From: an uncultured Prevotellaceae bacterium
GTDB lineage: Bacteria; Bacteroidota; Bacteroidia; Bacteroidales; Bacteroidaceae
NCBI GenBank assembly: GCA_900315455.1
Contig: OMZE01000040.1
Location: 1 to 36,203, forward strand
Length of the DNA stretch: 36,203 nt
Reading direction: 5' to 3'
In this document: in pieces, positions 16,515 through 26,100 of the stretch
Layout: the number at the start of each line of letters is the position of its first letter
How positions within the stretch are numbered: the stretch's first letter is position 1
Notes under the pieces: model-generated
What the model saw: only the letters and a program-made list of their open reading frames with translations
What the model was told of the DNA's origin: nothing
Databases searched by the model: none
Made by a program: the position numbers and the translations under genes

Positions 16515-18488
16515 ATGTCCCAAGACAAAGGAGCAGCCTCCACCTCCATACTCGCCCTACGCCAACAACGGCTATTGCTCGAGATAGAATACTACACCGA
16601 AAAAGATGCTTACCGCCGACAGACTGAGGCGGTGGGGCTCCAACGCAAGGTGAGGCGGGGTGACGCATGGTTTCCTATACGCGGAGGGCGCTCCTATTAC
16701 AACTCACTCAACCAACTCGTGGTGGAAATCCATCGAGAAGCCGACGATATCGAGCACAATTTCGAGTATGGCCGCCCCGTGTGCTTCTTTCGTGTGACTC
16801 GAGGTGCTGACGGGAAAGAGAAAATCAACTATTTCAAGAACACCTACACGGTGAACTACGCCGAGGCCGACCGCATGGTGGTCATTGTGCCCGACAGCCA
16901 GTCAGTGAGTGAAATACAACATGCCGAGAATCTCGGCGTGCAACTCTTCTTCGACGAGACCTCCTACCGCCTGATGTTCGATGCCCTCGACCGTGCGATG
17001 CAAGCCCGCGGCAACCGCCTGGCCTATTTACGCGACCTCTTCTACTCCCATCATCCCGCCGGCACTTATAGGTTCTCATCCATGCGCTTCCCATGGCTCA
17101 ATCCCACACAAGAGAAAGCCGTCAACGAAGTGCTCCGTGCTAAAGACGTGGCTGTGGTGCACGGACCTCCCGGCACCGGCAAGACCACCACACTGGTGGA
17201 AGCCATCAACGAGACCCTCTGCCGTGAGAGTCAGGTGCTGGTATGCGCCCAAAGCAACATGGCCGTGGACTGGATATCAGAACAACTTGTCGACCGAGGC
17301 ATCAACGTGCTGCGCATAGGCAACCCCACACGTGTGAACGACAAGATGCTGTCGTTTACCTATGAGCGGCGTTTTGAAGCCCATCCCGACTATCCCCAAC
17401 TGTGGAGCATCCGAAAGGCTATCCGCGAGTTGCGCGGACAACGCCGGCACGGAGGTGACAACTATCACCAGAAGATGGACCGACTGCAAGGCAGGGCCAC
17501 CGAACTGGAGATACGCATCCGCACCCAACTTTTCGACGAGGCGCGCGTCATCGCCTCAACACTTACTGGCGCTGCCAACCGCCTGCTCGACGGTCAGAAA
17601 TACAACACACTGTTCATCGACGAGGCAGCCCAAGCCCTCGAGGCCGCTTGTTGGATAGCCATCCACAGAACATCGAGAGTGGTGCTGGCGGGCGACCATT
17701 GTCAACTCCCACCCACCGTGAAGAGCATCGCCGCACTGAAAGGCGGTCTGGGAAAGACATTGATGGAACGCATTGTGGAGAACAAGCCCGAAGTGGTAAC
17801 CCTTCTACGCGTGCAATACCGTATGAACGAGCAAATCATGCGTTTCTCCTCCGACTATTTCTACGACGGGAAAGTGGAGAGTGCCCCACAAATCAAGCAC
17901 CGGGGCATCCTCGACTACGACCATCCCATACTGTGGATAGACACCACCTCTCTCGACTGCCATGAAGAGTTCGTGGGTGAGAGTTTCGGGCGCATCAACA
18001 AACCCGAGGCCGAACTTACCCTCAACACGCTGAAGGATTATTTCACTAAAATCGGCCGTGAACGTATCCTTGACGAGCGCATCGACGTGGGTGTCATTTC
18101 GCCCTATCGTGCACAAGTGCAATACCTGCGCCGACAAATCACTAAAAAGGAATTCTTCAAGCCCTACCGACACCTTATCTCCATCAACACCGTCGACGGC
18201 TTCCAAGGACAAGAACGCGACATCATCCTCATCTCCATGGTGCGTGCCAACGACGAAGGGCAGATAGGGTTTCTGCGCGACCTGCGCCGCATGAACGTGG
18301 CCATTACCCGCGCACGGATGAAACTCATCATCCTCGGCAATTCCGCCACCATGACCCGTCACCCCTTCTACCGGAAACTCTATGAATATGCCCACTGGTC
18401 CGAAGAAGAGGCCGACGACAGTGGCGCTACCGTACCCAACATTTCCGACGAAGCCCCTAATCTTCTTCAAAGTCCCCAACAACCCTAA
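16515..18488 (+). CDS. SF1 DNA/RNA helicase, IGHMBP2/Upf1-like
   Basis: A 657-residue superfamily 1 helicase with the full motif set: GPPGTGKTTT (217-226, Walker A), LFIDEAAQALE (D369/E370, motif II), GDHCQLPPT (motif III), QYRMNEQIM (motif IV), TVDGFQGQERDIILISMVR (motif V) and RRMNVAITRAR (motif VI). The DEAAQ box and the two-part N-terminal domain place it in the Upf1-like group near IGHMBP2 and Dna2-type helicases. In Bacteroidota it is a common cytosolic housekeeping protein without a settled role in nucleic-acid repair or processing. It begins 29 bp after the glycosidase stop and is followed by a small conserved gene. Confidence 0.88.
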   Translation: MSQDKGAASTSILALRQQRLLLEIEYYTEKDAYRRQTEAVGLQRKVRRGDAWFPIRGGRSYYNSLNQLVVEIHREADDIEHNFEYGRPVCFFRVTRGADGKEKINYFKNTYTVNYAEADRMVVIVPDSQSVSEIQHAENLGVQLFFDETSYRLMFDALDRAMQARGNRLAYLRDLFYSHHPAGTYRFSSMRFPWLNPTQEKAVNEVLRAKDVAVVHGPPGTGKTTTLVEAINETLCRESQVLVCAQSNMAVDWISEQLVDRGINVLRIGNPTRVNDKMLSFTYERRFEAHPDYPQLWSIRKAIRELRGQRRHGGDNYHQKMDRLQGRATELEIRIRTQLFDEARVIASTLTGAANRLLDGQKYNTLFIDEAAQALEAACWIAIHRTSRVVLAGDHCQLPPTVKSIAALKGGLGKTLMERIVENKPEVVTLLRVQYRMNEQIMRFSSDYFYDGKVESAPQIKHRGILDYDHPILWIDTTSLDCHEEFVGESFGRINKPEAELTLNTLKDYFTKIGRERILDERIDVGVISPYRAQVQYLRRQITKKEFFKPYRHLISINTVDGFQGQERDIILISMVRANDEGQIGFLRDLRRMNVAITRARMKLIILGNSATMTRHPFYRKLYEYAHWSEEEADDSGATVPNISDEAPNLLQSPQQP

Positions 18489-18520
18489 AGGCTCCATATC
18501 ACAAACTCAATCCATAAGTT

Positions 18521-18916
18521 ATGATTAAACAAGACTATATCATCCGTTTGATACGTGAATTCTTCGCTGCCTTAGCACGCGCGGTAGAGAAACCAGAAAT
18601 CGAAGACCGCGCCAAGGCCATCCATGCACTCTACCTGCAATACCTCGGTGACTATGAGTTTTACCAAAATGCCACAGTGGAGGACGCCATCGAAGCCATC
18701 TCAAAGTTTCCCGAGGAACAACGCCTCTATCGTATAGAGATGTTGGCCGAACTCTACTACGCCGAATCCAGCGTGCGTGCAACGCCTATCGGGGAGACCC
18801 TCCTGCAACGCGCCCTTCCACTTTTCGAATACGTAGACCAGCACAGCAAACTCTACTCCTTCGACCGCCAACGCAAGATGGAGGAGATCAACCGGCGTAT
18901 CTATTCCAAAGAATAA
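18521..18916 (+). CDS. Small conserved protein (DUF6483-like)
   Basis: A 131-residue, largely helical, acidic protein. The start MIKQDYIIRLIREFFAALAR resembles the DUF6483 family (IRQDYLLRMIEEF-like start), followed by TPR-like helices (YRIEMLAELYYAE, LLQRALPLFEYVDQ). There is no signal peptide or catalytic motif. It is 32 bp downstream of the helicase gene and probably co-transcribed. Function is unknown; the family name is from recall and only moderately certain. Confidence 0.6.
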   Translation: MIKQDYIIRLIREFFAALARAVEKPEIEDRAKAIHALYLQYLGDYEFYQNATVEDAIEAISKFPEEQRLYRIEMLAELYYAESSVRATPIGETLLQRALPLFEYVDQHSKLYSFDRQRKMEEINRRIYSKE

Positions 18917-18980
18917 GAGGAATCAAATACTACATGCCGTTCACTGCCGTTCCTTTATTTCTGATATTGTAGGGAAATAA

Positions 18981-19012
18981 TTTGTGGATTTCAAAAAAAA
19001 GCACTACCTTTG
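18981..19012 (+). promoter_or_regulatory. Promoter of the opine dehydrogenase-like/argS operon
   Basis: TTTG (18981-18984), a 20-bp spacer and TACCTTTG (19005-19012). The predicted leader to the ATG at 19077 is about 58 nt. This promoter also shows that the longer in-frame start at 18984 is not used. Confidence 0.8.
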
Positions 19013-19076
19013 CAACTCCATGCTAATTAACCATTTGCACTTCTTATCAAAGGTTGGAAATAATAAATACACTTAT

Positions 19077-20162
19077 ATGAATATAACGATTATTGGAAGC
19101 GGCAACTCCGGTTTAATCCATGCCGCCAAGTTATTTGAGAAAAACCAACATATTGGCATTTTGAAATCCACTTCTTTTGGAAATGTTGGCTTTTTCGAAA
19201 AGATAAGGAAAGAAGGACAATATGATGTCGTCGATGAGACCAACGGTGGACATCGGTTTACCGTAAAGCCCGATTTCATCACTTATGATGTAGAAAAAGC
19301 AGTGTCATTTGCTGACATCATTTTTGTCATGACCACCACCAACCAACATGAGAATGTGGCCAAGATGATAGCACCATACGTACGCGATGGACAAATCATA
19401 GTCATTGTGCCTGGATATATGGGCAGTTTGATTTTCAAACAATATATCAAAAAGCATATCATCTATGCAGAATGGGAGACAACGGCTTACAATGGCCGTA
19501 TAATGGACTCTTCTTTTGTGCGCATTACTTTCTACAACCCACGCAATGCGGTGTCAGTACTTCCACAAGCCAAAACAGATGATGTCCTTGACATTTTGTC
19601 TGGTTTATTTGACAACACAAAATACTCACGCAACAACATCCTCGAATCGGCTTTTCACAATCCCAACATGATTGTACACCCCATAGGCATCCTGTTCTCG
19701 GCATCAAGAATAGAATACAGCAAAGGCGAGTTCTGGATGTACAAAGAGGGATACACCGATTCTGTTGTAAGAGTGATAGAACACTTCGACAAGGCTAAAA
19801 ATCAAATATTGGAAAAATTCGGATGTGAACCTTTAGGTTATTTCGAGGCAGCCAAATGGCGTAATGAAGAAGACTTGTCGGTAAGTGCCATGCAGTCTTT
19901 CCGCGAATTTGCAGAATGTTCCAACAAAGGTCCTGCGAAGATAGACTGCAGATATATCAGCGAGGATGTGCCAATGGGCTTAGGCCTATTTTGTTCAATA
20001 GGCAAAGTGCTTGGTGTTGATGTCTCTATCCAAGAATCCATCATCACCCTTACAAGTGCACTGACAGGCAAAGACCTGAGAGAAAACGCCAGAACCATAC
20101 AATATCTGCTCCAGAAAGACAATGTCACATTCGAAGATATAAAAAAGGCCATAGAGAATTAA
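19077..20162 (+). CDS. NAD/NADP octopine/nopaline dehydrogenase-family protein
   Basis: A 361-residue protein. The N-terminal Rossmann domain begins MNITIIGSGNSGLIHAAKL (GxGxxG). The C-terminal octopine-dehydrogenase domain contains FHNPNMIVHPIGILFSASRIEY, with the His and Asn typical of the family. Opine dehydrogenases reductively condense a 2-oxo acid with an amino acid amine, or run the reverse reaction. Start 19077 is chosen over 18984 because of the Rossmann start and the promoter at 18981-19012. It ends 2 bp before argS, so the two are almost certainly co-transcribed. It is less GC-rich than argS. Whether arginine is the substrate, as the neighbour suggests, is inference. Confidence 0.8.
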   Translation: MNITIIGSGNSGLIHAAKLFEKNQHIGILKSTSFGNVGFFEKIRKEGQYDVVDETNGGHRFTVKPDFITYDVEKAVSFADIIFVMTTTNQHENVAKMIAPYVRDGQIIVIVPGYMGSLIFKQYIKKHIIYAEWETTAYNGRIMDSSFVRITFYNPRNAVSVLPQAKTDDVLDILSGLFDNTKYSRNNILESAFHNPNMIVHPIGILFSASRIEYSKGEFWMYKEGYTDSVVRVIEHFDKAKNQILEKFGCEPLGYFEAAKWRNEEDLSVSAMQSFREFAECSNKGPAKIDCRYISEDVPMGLGLFCSIGKVLGVDVSIQESIITLTSALTGKDLRENARTIQYLLQKDNVTFEDIKKAIEN

Positions 20163-20164
20163 TT

Positions 20165-21985
20165 ATGATTATCGAGTCAAACATCAGCAACAAGGTGGTG
20201 AAAGCCATCAGAGACCTCTACGGGCAGGAAGTGCCTGAAAAAATGGTTCAACTCCAAAAGACAAGGAGTGAGTTTGAGGGCAACCTCACCCTCGTGGTAT
20301 TCCCTTTCCTGAAAATGTCGAAGAAGAAGCCCGAAGACACCGCAAAGGAGATAGGCGAATACTTGCTCACCAACGAGAAGAGCGTAGCCAACTACAATGT
20401 GGTGAAAGGGTTTCTCAACCTCTCCATAGCCCCCTCCGCGTGGATTGGCCTGCTCAACACCATCCATGCCAACGAGCATTTCGGCGAACGTCAGGCCGAC
20501 GACCAGTCGCCTCTCGTGATGATAGAATACTCTTCGCCCAACACCAACAAACCCCTGCATTTGGGACATGTACGCAACAACCTGCTGGGTTGGTCGCTCG
20601 CCCAGATCATGGCTGCCAACGGCAACAAGGTGGTGAAGACCAACATCGTGAACGACCGTGGCATACATATCTGCAAGTCGATGCTCGCTTGGCAGAAATG
20701 GGGCAACGGCGAGACTCCAGAGAGCAGCGGCAAGAAAGGCGACCACCTCATCGGCGACTACTACGTGGCCTTCGACAAGCACTACCGCGAGGAAGTGAAG
20801 GCGCTCACCACCCAACTGATGGCAGAAGGCGTGGGTGAAGAGGAGGCCGTGAAACGCGCAAAAGAAGAGGCTCCGCTCATCAAGGAAGCCCACGAGATGC
20901 TCGTGCGCTGGGAGCAAGGCGACCCCGAGGTGCGTGCATTGTGGGAGAAGATGAACTCTTGGGTATATGCCGGTTTCGACGAGACCTACCGTGCCCTCGG
21001 CGTTTCGTTCGACAAAATCTACTACGAGTCTGAAACCTATCTCGTGGGCAAAGCCAAAGTGGAAGAAGGACTTGCCCGTGGCCTGTTCTTCCGCAAAGAC
21101 GACAACAGTGTATGGGCCGACCTTACCAATGAGGGACTTGACCAGAAACTCCTCCTCCGTTCGGATGGCACCTCAGTATATATGACCCAGGACATCGGCA
21201 CTGCCGACATGCGTTTCAAGGACTATCCCATCGACAAGATGATTTACGTAGTGGGCAATGAGCAGAACTACCATTTCCAGGTGCTCTCATTGTTGCTCGA
21301 CCGTCTGGGCTTTGAATGGGGCAAGGACCTCGTACACTTCTCCTACGGCATGGTGGAACTGCCCAATGGCAAGATGAAGAGCCGCGAGGGAACAGTGGTA
21401 GATGCCGATGACCTGATAGCCACCATGATTGCAGATGCCCGCCAGATGAGCGAGGACAAGGTGAACAAACTCGAAGGCATCAGTGAAGAGGAAAAAGCCG
21501 AGATAGCCCGCATCGTGGGAATGGGAGCCCTGAAATACTTCATTCTGAAGGTCGATGCCCGCAAGAACATGCTCTTCAACCCAGAAGAGAGCATCGACTT
21601 CAACGGCAACACCGGACCTTTCATCCAGTACACCCACGCCCGCATCCGCAGCATCCTGCGCAAGGCAGCCGCCGAGGGTATCACCCTCCCTGCCGTTCTT
21701 GCCGACGACATGCCAGTGAACGAGAAGGAGACAGACCTCATCCAGAAAATGAACGAGTATGGCGCCGCCGTGGAACAGGCAGGAAAAGACTACTCACCCA
21801 GCGGCATCGCCAACTACTGCTATGAACTCACCAAGCAGTTCAACCAGTTCTACCACGACTACAGCATCCTCAATGCCAACACCGAGGCAGAGAAACAAGT
21901 GCGCCTGGTACTTGCTGCCAACGTGGCGAAGATTATCCGCAACGGCATGCGCCTGCTGGGCATCGAGGTGCCCGAGAGGATGTAA
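20165..21985 (+). CDS. argS: Arginyl-tRNA synthetase
   Basis: A 606-residue class I aminoacyl-tRNA synthetase that charges tRNA-Arg. An N-terminal Add-1-like domain (about 1-110) is followed by SSPNTNKPLHLGHVRNNLLG, where HLGH (132-135) is the HIGH motif, and then the KMSK-equivalent GKMKSREGT (K403-S406). The C-terminal anticodon-binding helical domain has the typical end RNGMRLLGIEVPERM. Length is usual for Bacteroidota ArgS. It follows the opine-dehydrogenase-like gene by 2 bp and precedes the RNase HI gene by 21 bp. Confidence 0.97.
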   Translation: MIIESNISNKVVKAIRDLYGQEVPEKMVQLQKTRSEFEGNLTLVVFPFLKMSKKKPEDTAKEIGEYLLTNEKSVANYNVVKGFLNLSIAPSAWIGLLNTIHANEHFGERQADDQSPLVMIEYSSPNTNKPLHLGHVRNNLLGWSLAQIMAANGNKVVKTNIVNDRGIHICKSMLAWQKWGNGETPESSGKKGDHLIGDYYVAFDKHYREEVKALTTQLMAEGVGEEEAVKRAKEEAPLIKEAHEMLVRWEQGDPEVRALWEKMNSWVYAGFDETYRALGVSFDKIYYESETYLVGKAKVEEGLARGLFFRKDDNSVWADLTNEGLDQKLLLRSDGTSVYMTQDIGTADMRFKDYPIDKMIYVVGNEQNYHFQVLSLLLDRLGFEWGKDLVHFSYGMVELPNGKMKSREGTVVDADDLIATMIADARQMSEDKVNKLEGISEEEKAEIARIVGMGALKYFILKVDARKNMLFNPEESIDFNGNTGPFIQYTHARIRSILRKAAAEGITLPAVLADDMPVNEKETDLIQKMNEYGAAVEQAGKDYSPSGIANYCYELTKQFNQFYHDYSILNANTEAEKQVRLVLAANVAKIIRNGMRLLGIEVPERM

Positions 21986-22006
21986 GACTACCACAGCACG
22001 ATTGCC

Positions 22007-22480
22007 ATGGCCAAGAAAGAATTCCCACAAAACCCACCTACCTACCGCAATGATACGGTGCTCCCCCTTCCCATGGGGGTGAGTGCCGATGCGTGGGCGG
22101 TAGACGCGGCATGCTCCGGCAACCCAGGCCGTATGGAATATCGCGGAATCGACCTGGCTACTGGCGCTCAAGTCTTCCATTTCGGTCCGATTCACGGCAC
22201 CAACAACATCGGAGAGTTCCTCGCCATCGTCCATGCCCTGGCGCTCATGGAGCGAGAAGGAATCCGAAAGACCATCTATTCCGACAGTTACAATGCCATA
22301 CTCTGGGTATCGAAGAAGAAATGCAAGACCACCTTGGCGCGCGACGAGCAGACCGCTCGTCTCTTCGACATCATTACCCGTGCCGAATTTTGGCTCCGCA
22401 CACACAACATCCAGGTGCCCATCGTGAAATGGGAGACATCGGAATGGGGAGAGATTCCCGCCGATTTCGGCAGGAAATAA
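22007..22480 (+). CDS. Ribonuclease HI family protein
   Basis: A 157-residue RNase H fold. The DEDD set can be placed at VDAACSGNPGRMEYRG (D33), NNIGEFLAIVHAL (E70), YSDSYNAI (D93) and the C-terminal D153 in PADFGRK. It would cleave the RNA strand of RNA-DNA hybrids in the cytosol. The form lacks the viroplasmin N-terminal domain found in many Bacteroidota RNase HI proteins. It starts 21 bp after argS and is likely in the same transcript. Confidence 0.85.
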   Translation: MAKKEFPQNPPTYRNDTVLPLPMGVSADAWAVDAACSGNPGRMEYRGIDLATGAQVFHFGPIHGTNNIGEFLAIVHALALMEREGIRKTIYSDSYNAILWVSKKKCKTTLARDEQTARLFDIITRAEFWLRTHNIQVPIVKWETSEWGEIPADFGRK

Positions 22481-22514
22481 CCCATCCGAATGAACGCGCA
22501 ACATCAACCCAACT

Positions 22515-23069
22515 ATGACCGAGAAAGAGAAAATGCTATCTGGGGAATACTACTCTGCTATCGACCCAGAACTGCTTGTAGAACTCAATGCCACCAAGGA
22601 AGTCATTCACGACTATAATGCCTTGCGCCCTTGCGACACCACCCGCCGGCTTGAAATGCTGAAAAACCTCATTGGCGAGGTGGGCGATGACAAGATTTTC
22701 ATCGTACAGCCTTTCTTCTGTGACTACGGGAAGCATATCCGTGTGGGGAAGCGGTTTTTCGCCAATTTCAACTTCACTGTGCTCGACGAAGCCTATGTCA
22801 CCATCGGTGACGACTGCTTCATCGGTCCCAACGTGAGCATTTACACCGCTTGCCACAGCACCGACCCCATGGAGCGAAACAGTCGGCGCGAATGGGCAGA
22901 ACCTGTGACCATAGGAAACAATGTATGGATTGGAGGCAGCGTCACTATCCTGCCGGGTGTCACCATTGGCGACAATGTCACCATCGGCGCTGGTTCGGTG
23001 GTGGTGAAAGACATTCCCTCGAACACCATTGCCGCCGGTAATCCCTGCAAGGTGGTGAAACTACTGTGA
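22515..23069 (+). CDS. Hexapeptide-repeat sugar O-acetyltransferase (maltose/galactoside acetyltransferase type)
   Basis: A 184-residue left-handed beta-helix acetyltransferase. The N-terminal MTEKEKMLSGEYYSAIDPELL region is the Maa/LacA cap, followed by the catalytic-His segment IYTACHSTDP and hexapeptide repeats (IGNNVWIGGSVTILPGVTIGDNVTIGAGSVV) ending in the typical AAGNPCKVVKLL. The enzyme transfers acetyl from acetyl-CoA to a sugar hydroxyl and normally forms a trimer. It is followed 35 bp later by a strong hairpin. The sugar acceptor is not predictable. Confidence 0.88.
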   Translation: MTEKEKMLSGEYYSAIDPELLVELNATKEVIHDYNALRPCDTTRRLEMLKNLIGEVGDDKIFIVQPFFCDYGKHIRVGKRFFANFNFTVLDEAYVTIGDDCFIGPNVSIYTACHSTDPMERNSRREWAEPVTIGNNVWIGGSVTILPGVTIGDNVTIGAGSVVVKDIPSNTIAAGNPCKVVKLL

Positions 23070-23104
23070 TCATCGTTGGGGATAACCTTCCTTTACAGTC
23101 CAAT

Positions 23105-23140
23105 GCATAGGGGGCACGCCAGTTGGCGTGCCCCCTATGC
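23105..23140. terminator. Bidirectional hairpin terminator, 16-bp perfect stem
   Basis: Arms 23105-23120 and 23125-23140 are perfect reverse complements around an AGTT loop, with a GC-rich core (GGGGGCACGCC). It lies between the convergent acetyltransferase and FISUMP-repeat genes. Neither side has a good T-run, so termination may be assisted, but position and symmetry favour a shared terminator. Confidence 0.75.
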
Positions 23141-23157
23141 TTATCCTATAACATGAT

Positions 23158-26100
23158 TTATTTCACTACGAACTTCTTTCCATTTCTCACATATACTCCT
23201 GGTTGGAGATTACTGGCATCCACCTTCACGCCCGAGAGGGTATAGATGTCCCCAGAGGCAGATGACACGCCTATAGTCTCTATGCCATCGGTATCGAAGA
23301 GCGACTGGTTGGAGAAATAGGGGTCGGGCAAGATGGGGCCTGGACCCGGACCCACATAGCCTGGGTCGGGATCAACGGCACCACTACCATGGCCATCACC
23401 ACATACCGGACGGATATATATTCCCGTGCGGCGGTAGAAGGAGGAGTAGGCTACTGCGGAGTTCTTGAGGTTGAGGGTGTAGGCTTTTGACTTGGTTGTA
23501 TGGAGAGTGCTGCTCCAATAATAACCTCCCATGCCCTTGCTTACAACCTGACCTTCATACATGTATCCACCATATGGCAGGAAGATGAAATTGCCATTAG
23601 GACCGGTCACTGTCATGCCCTTCACTCCGTTCTTGGTGGTTTCCTTGAACGTGCACTTGTTCTTAAGTTCCTGGATTTCCGCACCGGTAGGCATTCTCCA
23701 TTGGTCATCGCCATTCGACGACTGGGAAGCCGCCACTGGGTCATACTCCGTATTCGAGATATCCGATCCGATATTCACCACAGAAGATTCTGAACCATTG
23801 GCATAGATATAGTTGGCCCAGGTGTAGTCGTTCTTCGGCTTAGTCTCTCCCCAAGCGTACATATCACCCAAGTCTGTCTCGCCCTCGGCTCCAAAATTAC
23901 AAGAAGCCCACTTTACACTGAGTCCCAGGTCTACTGCCTCACTGGTCCAGGTTTCTTGAGATGCTGGAGGCTCAACTACAGGATCTTCAGGGGTCTCCGG
24001 GTCTTCGGGATCTTTCACGCTGCAGACCGGTCTGATGGAGAATCCCGAACGCCTGTAACCATACGACATAAACGGTTTGTTGTCAGTAATATAGAAAGCG
24101 GTTGCCTTCTGCTTGCTGGTCGTGAGTGTACTCGTCCAATATAAGGCACGGGTATTTTTGCCAACCGTTGTCCCGTCATAAGAACATCCTGCATAAGGAA
24201 TGAATATGCTATTACCATTAGGACCGGTAAACAAGCCACCTTTCACCCCGTCTATCGTTTTTGAGGTAAATGAACATTTCTCCAACAGTTCGTTGAATTC
24301 TTCCTCTGTAGGCATGCGCCAATCCTCACCCCAAAGTGCCTTAGCGGCGTCATACTGCGTTCCTGAGATATCCTTGCCGATGTCCATTACAGAACTGGAA
24401 GTGCCGTTGGCATAGACATAATTGCCCCAGGTGAATTTGCTTTTCGTCGAGGTCTCGCCCCATGAGAACAAGTCACCCTGTTCAGAAACCTTAGAGGCAC
24501 CCAGGTTGTATGTGGCCCATTTCACACTTAGGCCCAAGTCCACGTATTCACCTTTAGTTTCCTGAACAGGAGTTTCTGGTGTTTCTGGTGTTTCCGTTTT
24601 CTTCACCGCCCTCACAGGCATTCCCGTGCGACGGCGCAAGGTAGTGGTGGAGATGTCCTTGGGGGAAGTCGACATGCACAATACCGATGCACGGAAAGCC
24701 TCATTGTTCACCACATCGCTCGTGCCCGACCAGTAGTAGCCACGCGTGGTATTGAAGTCATACGAACTGTCGTACTTGTAGCCTGCAAGTGGGAGGAATA
24801 TGGACTTTCCGTTGGGACCAGTAACCTTGTATCCCACCACGCCGTTGACCGTATTGATGTCAAAGGAACACACCTTTACCAGTTCATCATACTGCGCCAA
24901 CGTGGGCATACACCAGTCGTCGCCCATCACGGCAGTGGCCACGTCGTAGGATGTGCCTACAATGCTGCTGCCGATGTTGTGGGGAGTGGTCTGCGTACCG
25001 TCACAGTGGGTATAGTTTGTCCATGTAAAACTCGTCTTCGTCTTTGTCTCTCCCCAAGCGTAGAAGTTACCATACCCTTCTGGGGTTGAGGCACCCACGT
25101 TGCTTGTAGCCCACAATGTCTTGCTGGGCAGGCCAAGGTCGACGTATGGCTCCACGGCAGGCACTTCCTCCACTTCTTGTTTCTTCACCGCCCTCACGGG
25201 TATTCCCGTACGGCGGCGCAAGGTTGTGGTGGAGATGTCCTTGGGGGAAGTCGACATGCACAATACCGAAGCACGGAAAGCCTCATTGTTCACCACGTCG
25301 CTCGTGCCCGACCAATAATAGCCGCGTGTGGTATTGAAGTTATACGAACTGTCATACTTGTAGCCGCAGAGTGGGAGGAAGATGTAGTTGCCATTCGGAC
25401 CGGTAATCTTGTAGCCCACCACACCGTTGAGCGTCCTGAGGTCGAAGGTACATTGTTTCACCAACTCATCATACTGGTTTAATGTGGGCATACACCAGTC
25501 GTCGCCCATCACGGCAGTAGCCACGTCGTAGAAAGTGCCTACAATACTGCTGCCAATGTCATAGGGAGTGGTCTCTGTACCGCCGCAGAGAGTATAGGTT
25601 TCCCAAGAGAAAGTATTCTTCGTCGTAGTCTCTCCCCAAGCGTAGAAGTTGCCATATTCTTCCGGAACAGAAGCGCCCACATTGCTCTTAGCCCATAAAG
25701 TCTTGCTGGGCAATCCAAGGTCCACAAACTGCTCCTCGGCAGGTTGAGGCTCCTCCACCGCCTGCTTCTTCACCGCCCTTACGGGTATTCCCGTACGGCG
25801 GCGAAGGGTAGTGGTTGACGCACTTTTAGGAGAGCGTATGAGGCATAAAACCGATGCACGGAAAGCCTCATTGTTCACTACATCGCTCGTGCCCGACCAG
25901 TAGTAGCCACGTGTGGTTTTGTAGTCGTACGAACTGTCGTACTTGTAGCCGGCGAGAGGGAGGAAGATATAGTTGCCGTTAGGGCCATCTACCTTGTATC
26001 CCACCACGCCGTTGAGCGATCTGAGGTCGAAGGTACATTCCTTCACCAATTCATTGAACTGGTCTAATGTGGGCATACACCAGTCATCACCCATTACGGC

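Noticed and set aside
17805-18497. Minus-strand ORF of 230 codons
   Set aside because: Antisense to helicase motifs IV-VI, which are clearly coding on the plus strand.
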